Of a stretch of DNA of 64,000 bases, positions 16,846 to 24,883 are shown piece by piece (positions within the stretch are counted from its first letter, which is position 1; every line of letters begins with the position of its first letter). Below the pieces are notes generated by a model that worked only from the letters and a program-made list of their open reading frames with translations, ran no database searches and was not told the origin of the DNA. This DNA comes from Gracilimonas sp040882225 (lineage in GTDB: Bacteria > Bacteroidota > Rhodothermia > Balneolales > Balneolaceae). Where the stretch lies: assembly GCA_040882225.1 (NCBI GenBank), contig JBBEBR010000022.1, positions 124,001 to 188,000 of the forward strand. Reading direction: 5' to 3'. The position numbers and the translations under genes are program-made.

Positions 16846-18066
16846 ATGCTTTATCTAAAACTTGCCTGGCGGAATATTTGGCGTAATAAACGTCGTACTT
16901 TGATTACAATGGCATCGGTGGTGATGGCTGTGTTGTTGGCCTCGGTAATGAGCTCGATGCAGCAGGGGCAATACGATCAGATGATCGATAACACCGTGGG
17001 TTCTTTTTCGGGCCATATTCAAATTCAGGCGGAAGGATATTTTGATGAATCTACACTGGATAACAGCTTTGAAAGTGATGCCGAATTACTGCAAAAAGTT
17101 CGAAATGTTGATGGTGTGAAGGCTGTGATTCCACGCATCGATTCATATGCGTTGGCAGCCGGAGAAAGCCGCAGCCGTGCTACAATGGTGGTTGGCATTG
17201 ATGTGGAAGCCGAAAAATTACTGAGCGAGCCGGATCAAAAAATTGTAGCAGGCGAGTATTTCTCATCCAATTCTGATAATGGAGTCTTAATTGCTCAGGG
17301 ACTGGCAAAATTTTTGGGAGTTGCCGAAGGGGACACGCTGGTTTTACTTGGTCAGGGATTTCGGGGAATGAGCGCAAATGGAGCTTTTCCAATCAAAGGC
17401 GTAATGAAATTTGGTATTCCTGATATGAATAACTCGATGGTTTATATGCCTCTGGAAACCGCCCAAGAACTTTATGGCGCTTACAACAGGCTTACTGCCG
17501 GAGTTGTGCTCGTTGAAAATCCCAAAAAAGTACATGAGGTTGCCAATGCTATTTCAGGAGAATTGCGGGATGATTTAGCAGTACTTGAATGGCAAACTCT
17601 GATGCCGAATTTGGTGCAGGCTATTGAAGCTGACTCTGGAAGCAGCTTCATCTTCATGTTGGTGCTATACATGGTGGTGGGATTTGGGATTCTCGGCACT
17701 ATTTTGATGATGACAGCCGAACGCAGTTACGAATTCGGAGTGATGATCGCCATCGGTACAGCACGGCTTCGCATGTCGGCAATGCTGATTCTCGAAATGA
17801 TTTTCATCACTCTGATGGGAACTCTTGTTGGAATAATTGCCAGCCTTCCCGTGATTTGGTATTTCAATGTGAATCCACTCGAGTTTACAGGCCAAGCCGC
17901 ACTGGCTATAGAAGAATTTGGGATGGAGCCTTTTGTCCGTTTTTCCACAGATCCATCCATCCTGATTACACAAGCCATAATTGTGCTGATTGTAACGCTG
18001 CTCATAAGCTTGTACCCGGTAATTCATATGAAGAAACTTGAACCTGTAAAAGCGATGAGGGCTTGA
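16846..18066 (+). CDS. ABC transporter permease, FtsX/LolC-E type (first)
   Basis: A 406-residue permease that starts LAWRNIWRNKRRTLIT, the typical cytoplasmic entry of FtsX/LolCE/MacB permeases, followed by one transmembrane helix, a periplasmic MacB-like core (residues about 45-270), then three C-terminal helices ending in ALYP-like SLYPVIHMKKLEPVKAMRA. The four-helix layout means it works as an extruder of periplasmic or membrane cargo, not an importer. It is followed after one base by a second permease, so a heterodimer like LolC/LolE is likely. Confidence 0.9.
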   Translation: MLYLKLAWRNIWRNKRRTLITMASVVMAVLLASVMSSMQQGQYDQMIDNTVGSFSGHIQIQAEGYFDESTLDNSFESDAELLQKVRNVDGVKAVIPRIDSYALAAGESRSRATMVVGIDVEAEKLLSEPDQKIVAGEYFSSNSDNGVLIAQGLAKFLGVAEGDTLVLLGQGFRGMSANGAFPIKGVMKFGIPDMNNSMVYMPLETAQELYGAYNRLTAGVVLVENPKKVHEVANAISGELRDDLAVLEWQTLMPNLVQAIEADSGSSFIFMLVLYMVVGFGILGTILMMTAERSYEFGVMIAIGTARLRMSAMLILEMIFITLMGTLVGIIASLPVIWYFNVNPLEFTGQAALAIEEFGMEPFVRFSTDPSILITQAIIVLIVTLLISLYPVIHMKKLEPVKAMRA

Positions 18067-18067
18067 T

Positions 18068-19291
18068 ATGAATCTTTGGCCGGTAATAAAATTGAGCTGG
18101 AAAAACGTGTGGAGAAATCCGGTGAGAAGCGGAGTGGTGATAATTTCGGTAATCTTAGGAACCTGGGCCGGTGTTTTTTCTTCTGCTTTCATGAATGGCT
18201 TGAGCCTTCAGTACATAAAAAATGAACTGGAGAATTATACCGCTCACATTCAAATTCATCATGCCGGTTATAACGAAGAAAATCTCCCGTCCTACTATAT
18301 TCCATCTGCTGATTCAATAATTGAGGATTTAAGAAGCAAATCCTTTGTCCAAAACGTGACGGCTCGGAGTCTGGCTCAGGGACTGGCATCCAGCGCTACA
18401 AATACATTTGGAGTAACCGTAAACGGAGTTGATCTGGAAACGGATTCTACGGTTTCCTCCATTTATTCCTACTTAGTGGAAGGGGATTTATTTGATGAAT
18501 CTACCCGAAATCCGGTTCTGATTGGACAAAAATTAGCCGATCGATTAAATATAAAATTGCGATCCCGAATGGTTCTCAATTTTCAGGATGTGGATGGAAA
18601 TATTACCGCTGCTGCATTTCGGGTTGCCGGAATTTTTAATTCCCCGAACGCGAATTTTGATGAAAGCAATGTCTTTGTTCCGGCTGAAGATCTGAATCAA
18701 CTAATGGACAGAGAAAATCTGGTGCATGAAATAGCCCTTCTTGTGGACGACTTCAAACAAGCAGATGCATACGCCGAACAAATCCGCCAAAATGAAAATC
18801 TGGAAGTTCGAAGCTGGGGTGATATTTCTCCTGCCTTACGCTACACCGATTCCATGCTGGATTTCACCCTCTACATCTTTATGATCATAATTATAATCGC
18901 CCTGACTTTTGGAATAGTGAACACCATGCTAATGGCGGTAATGGAGAGAACCCAGGAATTGGGAATGCTGATGGCAATCGGGGTGAATAAGCCACGTACA
19001 TTTTCCATGATTATGTTTGAAACGCTGTTCCTGACATTAGTCGGAGTTCCGGCAGGTTTATTTCTAAGCTGGGCAACAATAGCCTGGCTGGGAACTGTAG
19101 GAATTGATCTCAGCGCATTTTCACAGGGACTGGAAATGTATGGAATCAGCTCAATGGTTCATCCCGAACTATCTCCGGCATATTATGGGAATATCGCGTT
19201 GTTAATGCTATTTGCCACACTGTTGGCTGCTATTTATCCATCCATCAAAGCGCTAAAACTCAACCCGGTTCAGGCGATCAGAAAACTATAA
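18068..19291 (+). CDS. ABC transporter permease, FtsX/LolC-E type (second)
   Basis: A 407-residue permease of the same architecture as its upstream neighbour: LSWKNVWRNPVRSGVV, one helix, a periplasmic core, then helices around FMIIIIIALTFGIVNTMLMA and a final YPSIKALKLNPVQAIRKL. The GIVNTMLMAVMERTQELGML coupling region that contacts the ATPase is well kept. The gene starts one base after the previous stop, and the ATPase gene follows 20 bases later, so the three form an operon. Confidence 0.9.
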   Translation: MNLWPVIKLSWKNVWRNPVRSGVVIISVILGTWAGVFSSAFMNGLSLQYIKNELENYTAHIQIHHAGYNEENLPSYYIPSADSIIEDLRSKSFVQNVTARSLAQGLASSATNTFGVTVNGVDLETDSTVSSIYSYLVEGDLFDESTRNPVLIGQKLADRLNIKLRSRMVLNFQDVDGNITAAAFRVAGIFNSPNANFDESNVFVPAEDLNQLMDRENLVHEIALLVDDFKQADAYAEQIRQNENLEVRSWGDISPALRYTDSMLDFTLYIFMIIIIIALTFGIVNTMLMAVMERTQELGMLMAIGVNKPRTFSMIMFETLFLTLVGVPAGLFLSWATIAWLGTVGIDLSAFSQGLEMYGISSMVHPELSPAYYGNIALLMLFATLLAAIYPSIKALKLNPVQAIRKL

Positions 19292-19311
19292 AGCCACTAA
19301 AAAAGAAAGAA

Positions 19312-20007
19312 ATGGCAATTATCGAAATTCAGGAAATCACAAAAATTTATAACCCGGAGCATGTGCCGGTTCATGCTTTAAACGGGGTAAACATTGAAAT
19401 TGAAGAAGGAGAATTTACCGCAATTGTAGGGCCGTCAGGTTCAGGAAAAACTACCTTATTGAATGTAATTGGTGGGCTCGACGAACCAACAAGTGGTAAA
19501 ATTTTCATCAAGGGAACGGACATGTTCTCGCTTAGCGAAAAAAAACTGATAGATTTTCGGCTAAATCATATTGGCTTTGTATTTCAGGCATATAACCTAA
19601 TTCCGGTTCTTACAGCAAAGGAGAATGTGAATTTTATATTGCAGATGCAGGGTCAGTCAAAATCGACTTATGAAAAGCGAAGCGAAGAGCTGCTTCATAT
19701 GGTTGGTTTGGATGATAAAATGGATAAACGGCCTTCCGAACTTTCGGGTGGACAGCAACAGCGGGTTGCCGTTGCCCGTGCTTTGGCTTCGAAACCGGAT
19801 TTTGTTCTTGCCGATGAACCCACCGCAAATCTTGATTCTAAATCCACGGCAAATTTGTTGGATATGATGCTCAGGCTGAACGAAGAAGAACAAACTACTT
19901 TCATATTTTCGACGCACGACCAAAGAGTGGTGGAGCGGGCGCGGCGGGTTGTTACTTTAGTGGATGGAAAAGTGGAAACGGATGAGGTGAGAAATTCAAA
20001 ATTATAG
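19312..20007 (+). CDS. ABC transporter ATP-binding protein (LolD/MacB type)
   Basis: A 231-residue ATPase with Walker A GPSGSGKTTL, Q-loop in FVFQAYNLIPVLTAKENV, signature LSGGQQQRVAVARAL, Walker B VLADEPTANLDS and the switch His in FSTHD. The sequence belongs to the LolD/FtsE/MacB ATPase class that powers the neighbouring FtsX-type permeases. The stop overlaps the spacing of the next gene by only 3 bases, tying the outer-membrane protein to the same transcript. Confidence 0.95.
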   Translation: MAIIEIQEITKIYNPEHVPVHALNGVNIEIEEGEFTAIVGPSGSGKTTLLNVIGGLDEPTSGKIFIKGTDMFSLSEKKLIDFRLNHIGFVFQAYNLIPVLTAKENVNFILQMQGQSKSTYEKRSEELLHMVGLDDKMDKRPSELSGGQQQRVAVARALASKPDFVLADEPTANLDSKSTANLLDMMLRLNEEEQTTFIFSTHDQRVVERARRVVTLVDGKVETDEVRNSKL

Positions 20008-20010
20008 ATT

Positions 20011-21264
20011 ATGAATTTTAGATTTCCCATTGGAAAACATTTCAGCCACCTCGCAGCGTCCGAAGGCCCTGCGAGCGTGGCGGGTTACCGAATTCCTTTA
20101 GATGAATCCCGATGGCTTCCTACATTGATAATCTGCTTACTGATGCTGTTACTCATCCCTGGATCCGCACCAGCCCAAAATTTCGATGCGGATTTTCGGG
20201 GATATCTGAAAGAGCTGGGAAGCCTAAGTCTTAGCAATGATCTTAAAACGGTTCGATATGATAATATTCTGCATCACCGAATCGAGAGCCACTTTGATTT
20301 TGGAAAAGGATTTGAATTAAGAGCGGATTTAAGAAACCGGCTGCTTAATGGGTACACCGTGCAAAATACTCCAAATTATGCAGATTTTATTGACCAGGAT
20401 GCAGGTTATGCAGGTTTGAGCTGGATTTTAATCGACAGTGAGAACACCATTCTACATTCGTCAATGGATCGGCTGCACTTCTCCTATATCAATGGCCCGT
20501 GGGAAATTCATGCCGGCCGGCAACGGATAAACTGGGGGAAAACCATGGTGTGGAACCCGAACGATCTGTTCAATGCCTATGCCTTTCTCGATTTTGATTA
20601 CGAGGAACGTCCCGGTACCGACGCGCTCTACGCCCAGTACAGCTGGAGTTATGCTTCCAGTGTAGAAGCCGGTTATCGCTTTGGAAATTCTTTTGATGAA
20701 TCCGTCTTGGCAGCAATGTATCGCGGAAATATTGGTGAATACGATATTCAGCTAATTGGGGGAAGCTATTTTGAGCATCTGGCAATTGGAGGAGGATGGA
20801 GTGGCTATTTGAAGGGGGCAGGATTTAAAGGAGAACTCACTTACTTCCATCCCCGCAAAGATTTCTTTAATGAAACAGGATATGTTACTTCCACGCTTGG
20901 AGGTGATTATATGCTTCCTAACTCGGTTTATTTATCAACGGAATTGCTATACAACGGCGGTCATAATCGGGTTGCAAATCCGGTTGGGGAACTCTTTCAG
21001 CCGCCATCTGCGGATGACTTATTTATCGCGAAGACAGGATATTTTTTAAACGCTTCCTTTCCAATTAATCCACTTACAAATATTAGTGGCGGAGTTATGG
21101 GCAGTTTTACGAAGAAAATGGTGATTCTGATTCCGCAGATCACCCACTCTATAAGTGATAACCTTGATTTCCTGATTTTGGCTCAGTTGCTGAAAGGCTC
21201 CGTCTTTACTGACATCACCGAAACGCCAAATGTGCTTTTCTTTAGACTGAAATGGTCGTATTAG
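20011..21264 (+). CDS. Predicted outer-membrane beta-barrel protein of the ABC cassette
   Basis: A 417-residue protein. A hydrophobic segment LIICLLMLLLIPGSAPAQ near residues 38-56 is a signal peptide. The mature part is rich in alternating aromatic strands (HFDFGKGFELRADLRNRLL, WEIHAGRQRINWGKTMVW, LSTELLYNGG) and ends FFRLKWSY with a terminal aromatic, all typical of a Gram-negative outer-membrane barrel of the DUF1302-like size. The N-terminus is unusually long because a palindromic repeat (20050-20075) lies inside it; the original start may be an internal TTG or GTG. It probably forms the outer-membrane end of the cassette. Confidence 0.7.
   Translation: MNFRFPIGKHFSHLAASEGPASVAGYRIPLDESRWLPTLIICLLMLLLIPGSAPAQNFDADFRGYLKELGSLSLSNDLKTVRYDNILHHRIESHFDFGKGFELRADLRNRLLNGYTVQNTPNYADFIDQDAGYAGLSWILIDSENTILHSSMDRLHFSYINGPWEIHAGRQRINWGKTMVWNPNDLFNAYAFLDFDYEERPGTDALYAQYSWSYASSVEAGYRFGNSFDESVLAAMYRGNIGEYDIQLIGGSYFEHLAIGGGWSGYLKGAGFKGELTYFHPRKDFFNETGYVTSTLGGDYMLPNSVYLSTELLYNGGHNRVANPVGELFQPPSADDLFIAKTGYFLNASFPINPLTNISGGVMGSFTKKMVILIPQITHSISDNLDFLILAQLLKGSVFTDITETPNVLFFRLKWSY
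20050..20075. repeat. Short palindromic repeat inside the barrel gene's N-terminus
   Basis: CTCGCAG (20050-20056) and CTGCGAG (20069-20075) form a 7-base stem around a GC-rich loop. The surrounding sequence is markedly more GC-rich than the gene, and resembles a small dispersed palindromic repeat. It encodes part of the atypical N-terminal extension before the signal peptide. Confidence 0.55.
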
Positions 21265-21323
21265 GTAATTTTGAATTATGGATTATGGATTTTGAATGGT
21301 TTCTACAACCGCTTATTGGTATT

Positions 21324-21587
21324 TGTCTGAATCAGGATTTTCAGGATTAAGGGATTAGCAGGATTTTTATCCAATAAAACATATGCTTATCAATCGCAAA
21401 GACTATGTCCTTTAAATCTCCGCGAAACTCATTGGCAGGATTATTTCACAAACAAAAAAATCCGCCCCGTCCGTGTTCCACTTGTTAGTTCATATGGGAT
21501 GATACATCTCCAATCCAGAGACAAAACTACTTATTAATTTCTGCGAAACTCAGCGCCTGACTCTGTGGACCTCTGCGAGAAACCGCA
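21324..21587. repeat. Fourth copy of the his-region non-coding repeat
   Basis: Within the 396-base gap between the barrel gene and hisA. It carries the AATCAGGATTTTCAGGATTA segment, the TCAATCGCAAAGACT segment shared with the first copy near 15010, the TACATCTCCAATCCAGAGACA segment shared with the copy near 15200, and CTCAGCGCCTGACTCTG. It is thus a mosaic of the copies at 14966-15395 and closes the other side of the inserted cassette. Confidence 0.8.
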
Positions 21588-21660
21588 AACCGCAACTCAT
21601 CTATGGCATTTCAGTGTTAAACTCAGTAGCATTACCGCTCACAAAAAATCAGTTTGTAAA

Positions 21661-22377
21661 ATGAAAGTAATTCCCGCTATTGACCTGCTGAATGGGCAGG
21701 CTGTTCGCCTTCATAAAGGTTCGTATGATGAAGTCACCGTTTATAATACTTCGCCAATTGCACAGGCCCGGAAATTTGCAGATGCCGGATTTGATCACAT
21801 TCATATTGTAGATCTGAATGGAGCGAAAGAAGGCAAATTCGTAAACCTTCCCCATATAAAAGAGATTATTACGGAGCTTGGGATTTCGGTTCAAACCGGG
21901 GGTGGAATTCGTTCCTTTGCTGATGTGGAAATGCTGCTGGAATCCGGCCTTTCAAAAGTAATATGCAGCTCAATGGCCTTCAAAAATGAAAAAGACTGGC
22001 TGAAATCCCTTCACAAATATCCTGAAGAAATGATTTTAGGGATGGATCTTAAAGACGGTAAAATTGCCTATTCCGGCTGGCTGGAAACCGCGGATGAACC
22101 GGTAGAATCATTTTTAACCCGCATGATACAGGAAGACTTGCAGGAAGTTTTATGCACAGATATATCCAAAGACGGCACGTTATCGGGGCCAAATGTGGAG
22201 CTTTATAAGAGGCTTAAAGCCCAGTTCCCCGAAATAAAACTAATAGCTTCCGGTGGAGTTTCTTCGGTAGCAGACCTTGAAGAATTAGAATCCGCCAGAA
22301 TCGATTCCGTGGTAGTTGGTAAAGCTTATTACGAAAACCGTATTTCACTGGCTGAAATGGCGCATTTTAATAAGTGA
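21661..22377 (+). CDS. hisA: Phosphoribosylformimino-5-aminoimidazole carboxamide ribotide isomerase
   Basis: A 238-residue TIM-barrel enzyme of the fourth histidine step. Start chosen at MKVIPAIDLLNGQAVRL, where Asp8 is the first catalytic acid; the frame extends upstream into repeat DNA but that extension is not protein-like. The second catalytic Asp lies in CTDISKDGTLSGPN, and phosphate-binding loops read VQTGGGIRS and IASGGVSS. It resumes the his gene order after the interrupting cassette. Confidence 0.96.
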   Translation: MKVIPAIDLLNGQAVRLHKGSYDEVTVYNTSPIAQARKFADAGFDHIHIVDLNGAKEGKFVNLPHIKEIITELGISVQTGGGIRSFADVEMLLESGLSKVICSSMAFKNEKDWLKSLHKYPEEMILGMDLKDGKIAYSGWLETADEPVESFLTRMIQEDLQEVLCTDISKDGTLSGPNVELYKRLKAQFPEIKLIASGGVSSVADLEELESARIDSVVVGKAYYENRISLAEMAHFNK

Positions 22378-22384
22378 CTGATGG

Positions 22385-23620
22385 TTAAGAAGTCGGGTTT
22401 TTGATCTTGCCCATAAATAAAATCGTATCGCTGTTTTGCTCGCGAATTACAAATATGAAAGGACTATTTACAATCATAGTTCGTATTTCTGGCACAGACG
22501 TGGTACCAAGTCCAACAGATGTTACGGCGGCAGCTTCGGTACCAACTTCATCAACAGTAACGAAAGTTTTATGTATTACTTCACTGATAAATAATCTTCC
22601 ATTCCCGCTAATTCCACTGAAATCTGCTCTATTTTCGATAAAAGCCTGTTCCATACCTATAGATTTTAAGATATCATTCATCTTGACCTCATATTCCATC
22701 TCAAATTTCGGCATCCTTAGCTGAGTCTCATCAACAGTTAAATTTTCCACCCATGAGGAAAAATTTTCCTTGCTGAATTCGCTTTCAACAAATTCATCAA
22801 TAGGTGTTTCAGAATTTTCAGGCATTATAATCGACATACTGTACAAGCTGTCGCCATAGGGTAAGTCAATCATTTGAACATTATCGGAAAAGTAAGTGGC
22901 GAAATTATTTTTCTGGTTCATCATATCCACCATAACCTGATCCTTGTTTTCAAGCTTAAATGGAGACTCCCTTGTTTCTTCTTCATCAAATTGATAAGCC
23001 CAGTCTCCCTTAAAATAGATGGCATTTATCAGGTACATTATCATGTAATCAGGAATCGGAGTCTTAAGTATTTCATCTATCAAGCCATTGGTATTATCGT
23101 TTACCCAGCCATTAATAACATCTTTGGAGTTGGGGTCACTGAAATCCAGCTCCGTAGAATTCGCATTAAAATACTCTTCCAAAGTTGAACTGAACTGTTC
23201 CAAAACCGGAAAACCTTCTCTACTCCAAACGGAGTTGGCAATTTCCATTTTAACCTTTGGATCAATAGTGGTTAAAAGTTCCATCAAAGATTTATAGCCT
23301 TCGTTGATTTCATCAATATCAAGATCATGAAAAGCCAGTGTTTCTCTCATTTCATCGTAGGTTTTACCTTTGGCTCCATTCATAGTCATTCCCAAAGCCA
23401 TGGAAACGCTTAGCGGTGAGATGAAAATGTTTTCTTCTTTCTCGGAACTAACAGTCTCTCTAAACAAATTATAGCTGAAGGATTGAGAGGTCTTAACAAG
23501 CTTTTTTTCAGCATTAGTTAATTCTCTTGGGAGCTCTCCCTTTTCTTCAGTGCCTGAAATATTAGCTGTGCAACCGGATATAAAAATGGTCAAAAAAGAT
23601 AATAGTAGGGTAAGTTTCAT
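22385..23620 (-). CDS. Serpin family protease inhibitor, lipoprotein
   Basis: A 411-residue serpin with a signal peptide and lipobox (LTIFISGC, lipid Cys17). The start at 23620 is chosen because it gives this clean signal; in-frame ATGs at 23632 and 23668 add nothing useful. Serpin hallmarks: ENIFISPLSVSMALGMTMNGA, INAIYFKGDWAYQF, the breach/shutter region and FISEVIHKTFVTVDEVGTEAA. The reactive-loop hinge GTEAAAVTSV is intact and flexible, so it should be inhibitory. By alignment with alpha-1-antitrypsin the P1-P1' pair falls near TT-S. It lies opposite to the his genes, between hisA and hisF. Confidence 0.93.
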   Translation of the reverse strand: MKLTLLLSFLTIFISGCTANISGTEEKGELPRELTNAEKKLVKTSQSFSYNLFRETVSSEKEENIFISPLSVSMALGMTMNGAKGKTYDEMRETLAFHDLDIDEINEGYKSLMELLTTIDPKVKMEIANSVWSREGFPVLEQFSSTLEEYFNANSTELDFSDPNSKDVINGWVNDNTNGLIDEILKTPIPDYMIMYLINAIYFKGDWAYQFDEEETRESPFKLENKDQVMVDMMNQKNNFATYFSDNVQMIDLPYGDSLYSMSIIMPENSETPIDEFVESEFSKENFSSWVENLTVDETQLRMPKFEMEYEVKMNDILKSIGMEQAFIENRADFSGISGNGRLFISEVIHKTFVTVDEVGTEAAAVTSVGLGTTSVPEIRTMIVNSPFIFVIREQNSDTILFMGKIKNPTS

Positions 23621-23758
23621 GATATTCTCCATATTGTTGTATATCAGGAAGTTAAATAATGGATGCAACGATCCAAATTATAAATTATTTTTATACTCAA
23701 CACTGAGACATTACCAAAGAAGATTTTTATCTTGGGATCTGATTTCTAAAAATGAAAT

Positions 23759-24517
23759 ATGCTCGCAAAAAGAATTATTCCTTGTCTCGATATTAAAAAT
23801 GGCCGCACCGTAAAAGGGGTGAATTTCGAGAATTTACGGGATGCCGGCGACCCGGTGGAGCTTGCTAAAAGATACTGTGATGAAGGCGCCGATGAACTGG
23901 TATTTCTTGATATCACGGCGACGCTCGAAAAGCGAAAAACATTGGTTGAGCTTGTCCGACGAATAGCCGAGCAGATAAATATTCCCTTTACTGTTGGTGG
24001 GGGAATTCAATCCGTGGATGAAATTGAAGAACTTCTTAAAGCCGGTGCCGATAAAGTTTCCCTGAACAGCAATATCGTCAGAAATCCTGATTTAATAAAT
24101 CAGGCCTCAGCCGCATTTGGAGCCCAGGCCATTGTAGCTGCCGTTGATGCCAAAAAAACCGGCCACAGCTGGAACGTGTTCGTGAAAGGCGGAACCGAAG
24201 ATACCGGACTGAATGCCATAGAATGGATGCAGGAAGTGGAGGAAAGAGGAGCCGGCGAAATTTTGCTCACCAGTATGGATCGTGATGGCACCAAAAGCGG
24301 ATTTGATCTCGACATTCTGAAAGAAGTGCATAAACACATTCACATCCCGGTTATTGCCAGCGGCGGGGCCGGTTCCATTCAGCATTGTATTGATGCCTTG
24401 AAATTGGCTAATGCCGATGCTGTACTCGCTGCAAGTATTTTCCATTTTAAGGAAATTTCGATAAGCGATCTGAAGTCAAAAATGGAGCAGGAAGGAATTT
24501 CTGTAAGGCCGGTATAA
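23759..24517 (+). CDS. hisF: Imidazole glycerol phosphate synthase cyclase subunit
   Basis: A 252-residue TIM-barrel protein that uses HisH-derived ammonia to form the imidazole ring. It begins MLAKRIIPCLDIKNGRTVKG with the catalytic Asp11; the second acid sits in LLTSMDRDGTKSGFD. FTVGGGIQS and VIASGGAGS are the phosphate loops. Complete length. It faces the divergent serpin gene, with 138 bases between the two starts, and needs its own promoter or read-through from hisA. Confidence 0.97.
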   Translation: MLAKRIIPCLDIKNGRTVKGVNFENLRDAGDPVELAKRYCDEGADELVFLDITATLEKRKTLVELVRRIAEQINIPFTVGGGIQSVDEIEELLKAGADKVSLNSNIVRNPDLINQASAAFGAQAIVAAVDAKKTGHSWNVFVKGGTEDTGLNAIEWMQEVEERGAGEILLTSMDRDGTKSGFDLDILKEVHKHIHIPVIASGGAGSIQHCIDALKLANADAVLAASIFHFKEISISDLKSKMEQEGISVRPV

Positions 24518-24883
24518 AGTCTGCCTTTCCTTAATCTACCCATCAGGCTTTTTTCCCGGAAATCCCTCATTTATCCCGGGAAAAAGAAAAAACACAGAAG
24601 AATTAGAAAAAATATTAAAATATTTTTCTGAAGTTAATAAGGCTATTTTTAAAATTTACATTATTTATTTAAGTGATGGATTTATTTTGATGTAAGCGCT
24701 TTTCTGGCGGGCACAAATAGATTATAGAGGTCAAAAGGGTGAAAATTCACTCATTTTTGCTAAAAATGTAGTTTTAATTGCTCAATTTGAAGGTTTTTAT
24801 GAGCGGTGGCGCAGTTGACAAGTTCTAAAAATTTGTGCTTTTTGTGCCTTCAGGACAGTCTAATCTATGGAGCGAAGGATACT
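24518..24883. other. Intergenic region with hairpin, before gltB
   Basis: No gene is supported in these 366 bases. One strong inverted repeat is present: CTTTTTTCCCGG (24548-24559) and CCGGGAAAAAG (24576-24586). Its T-rich arm is on the 5' side and the 3' side runs into As, so it is not a standard intrinsic terminator for either strand. No hisI-like coding remnant is visible here, although hisI or hisIE often follows hisF. Confidence 0.6.

Noticed and set aside
17665..18192. A 175-codon minus-strand frame spanning two permease genes
   Set aside because: Antisense shadow of two well-conserved ABC permeases; the composition is His- and Gln-rich and not protein-like.
24548..24586. Hairpin after hisF as an intrinsic terminator
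   Set aside because: The T-rich arm is on the 5' side and the 3' side is A-rich, so no U-run follows the stem on either strand.
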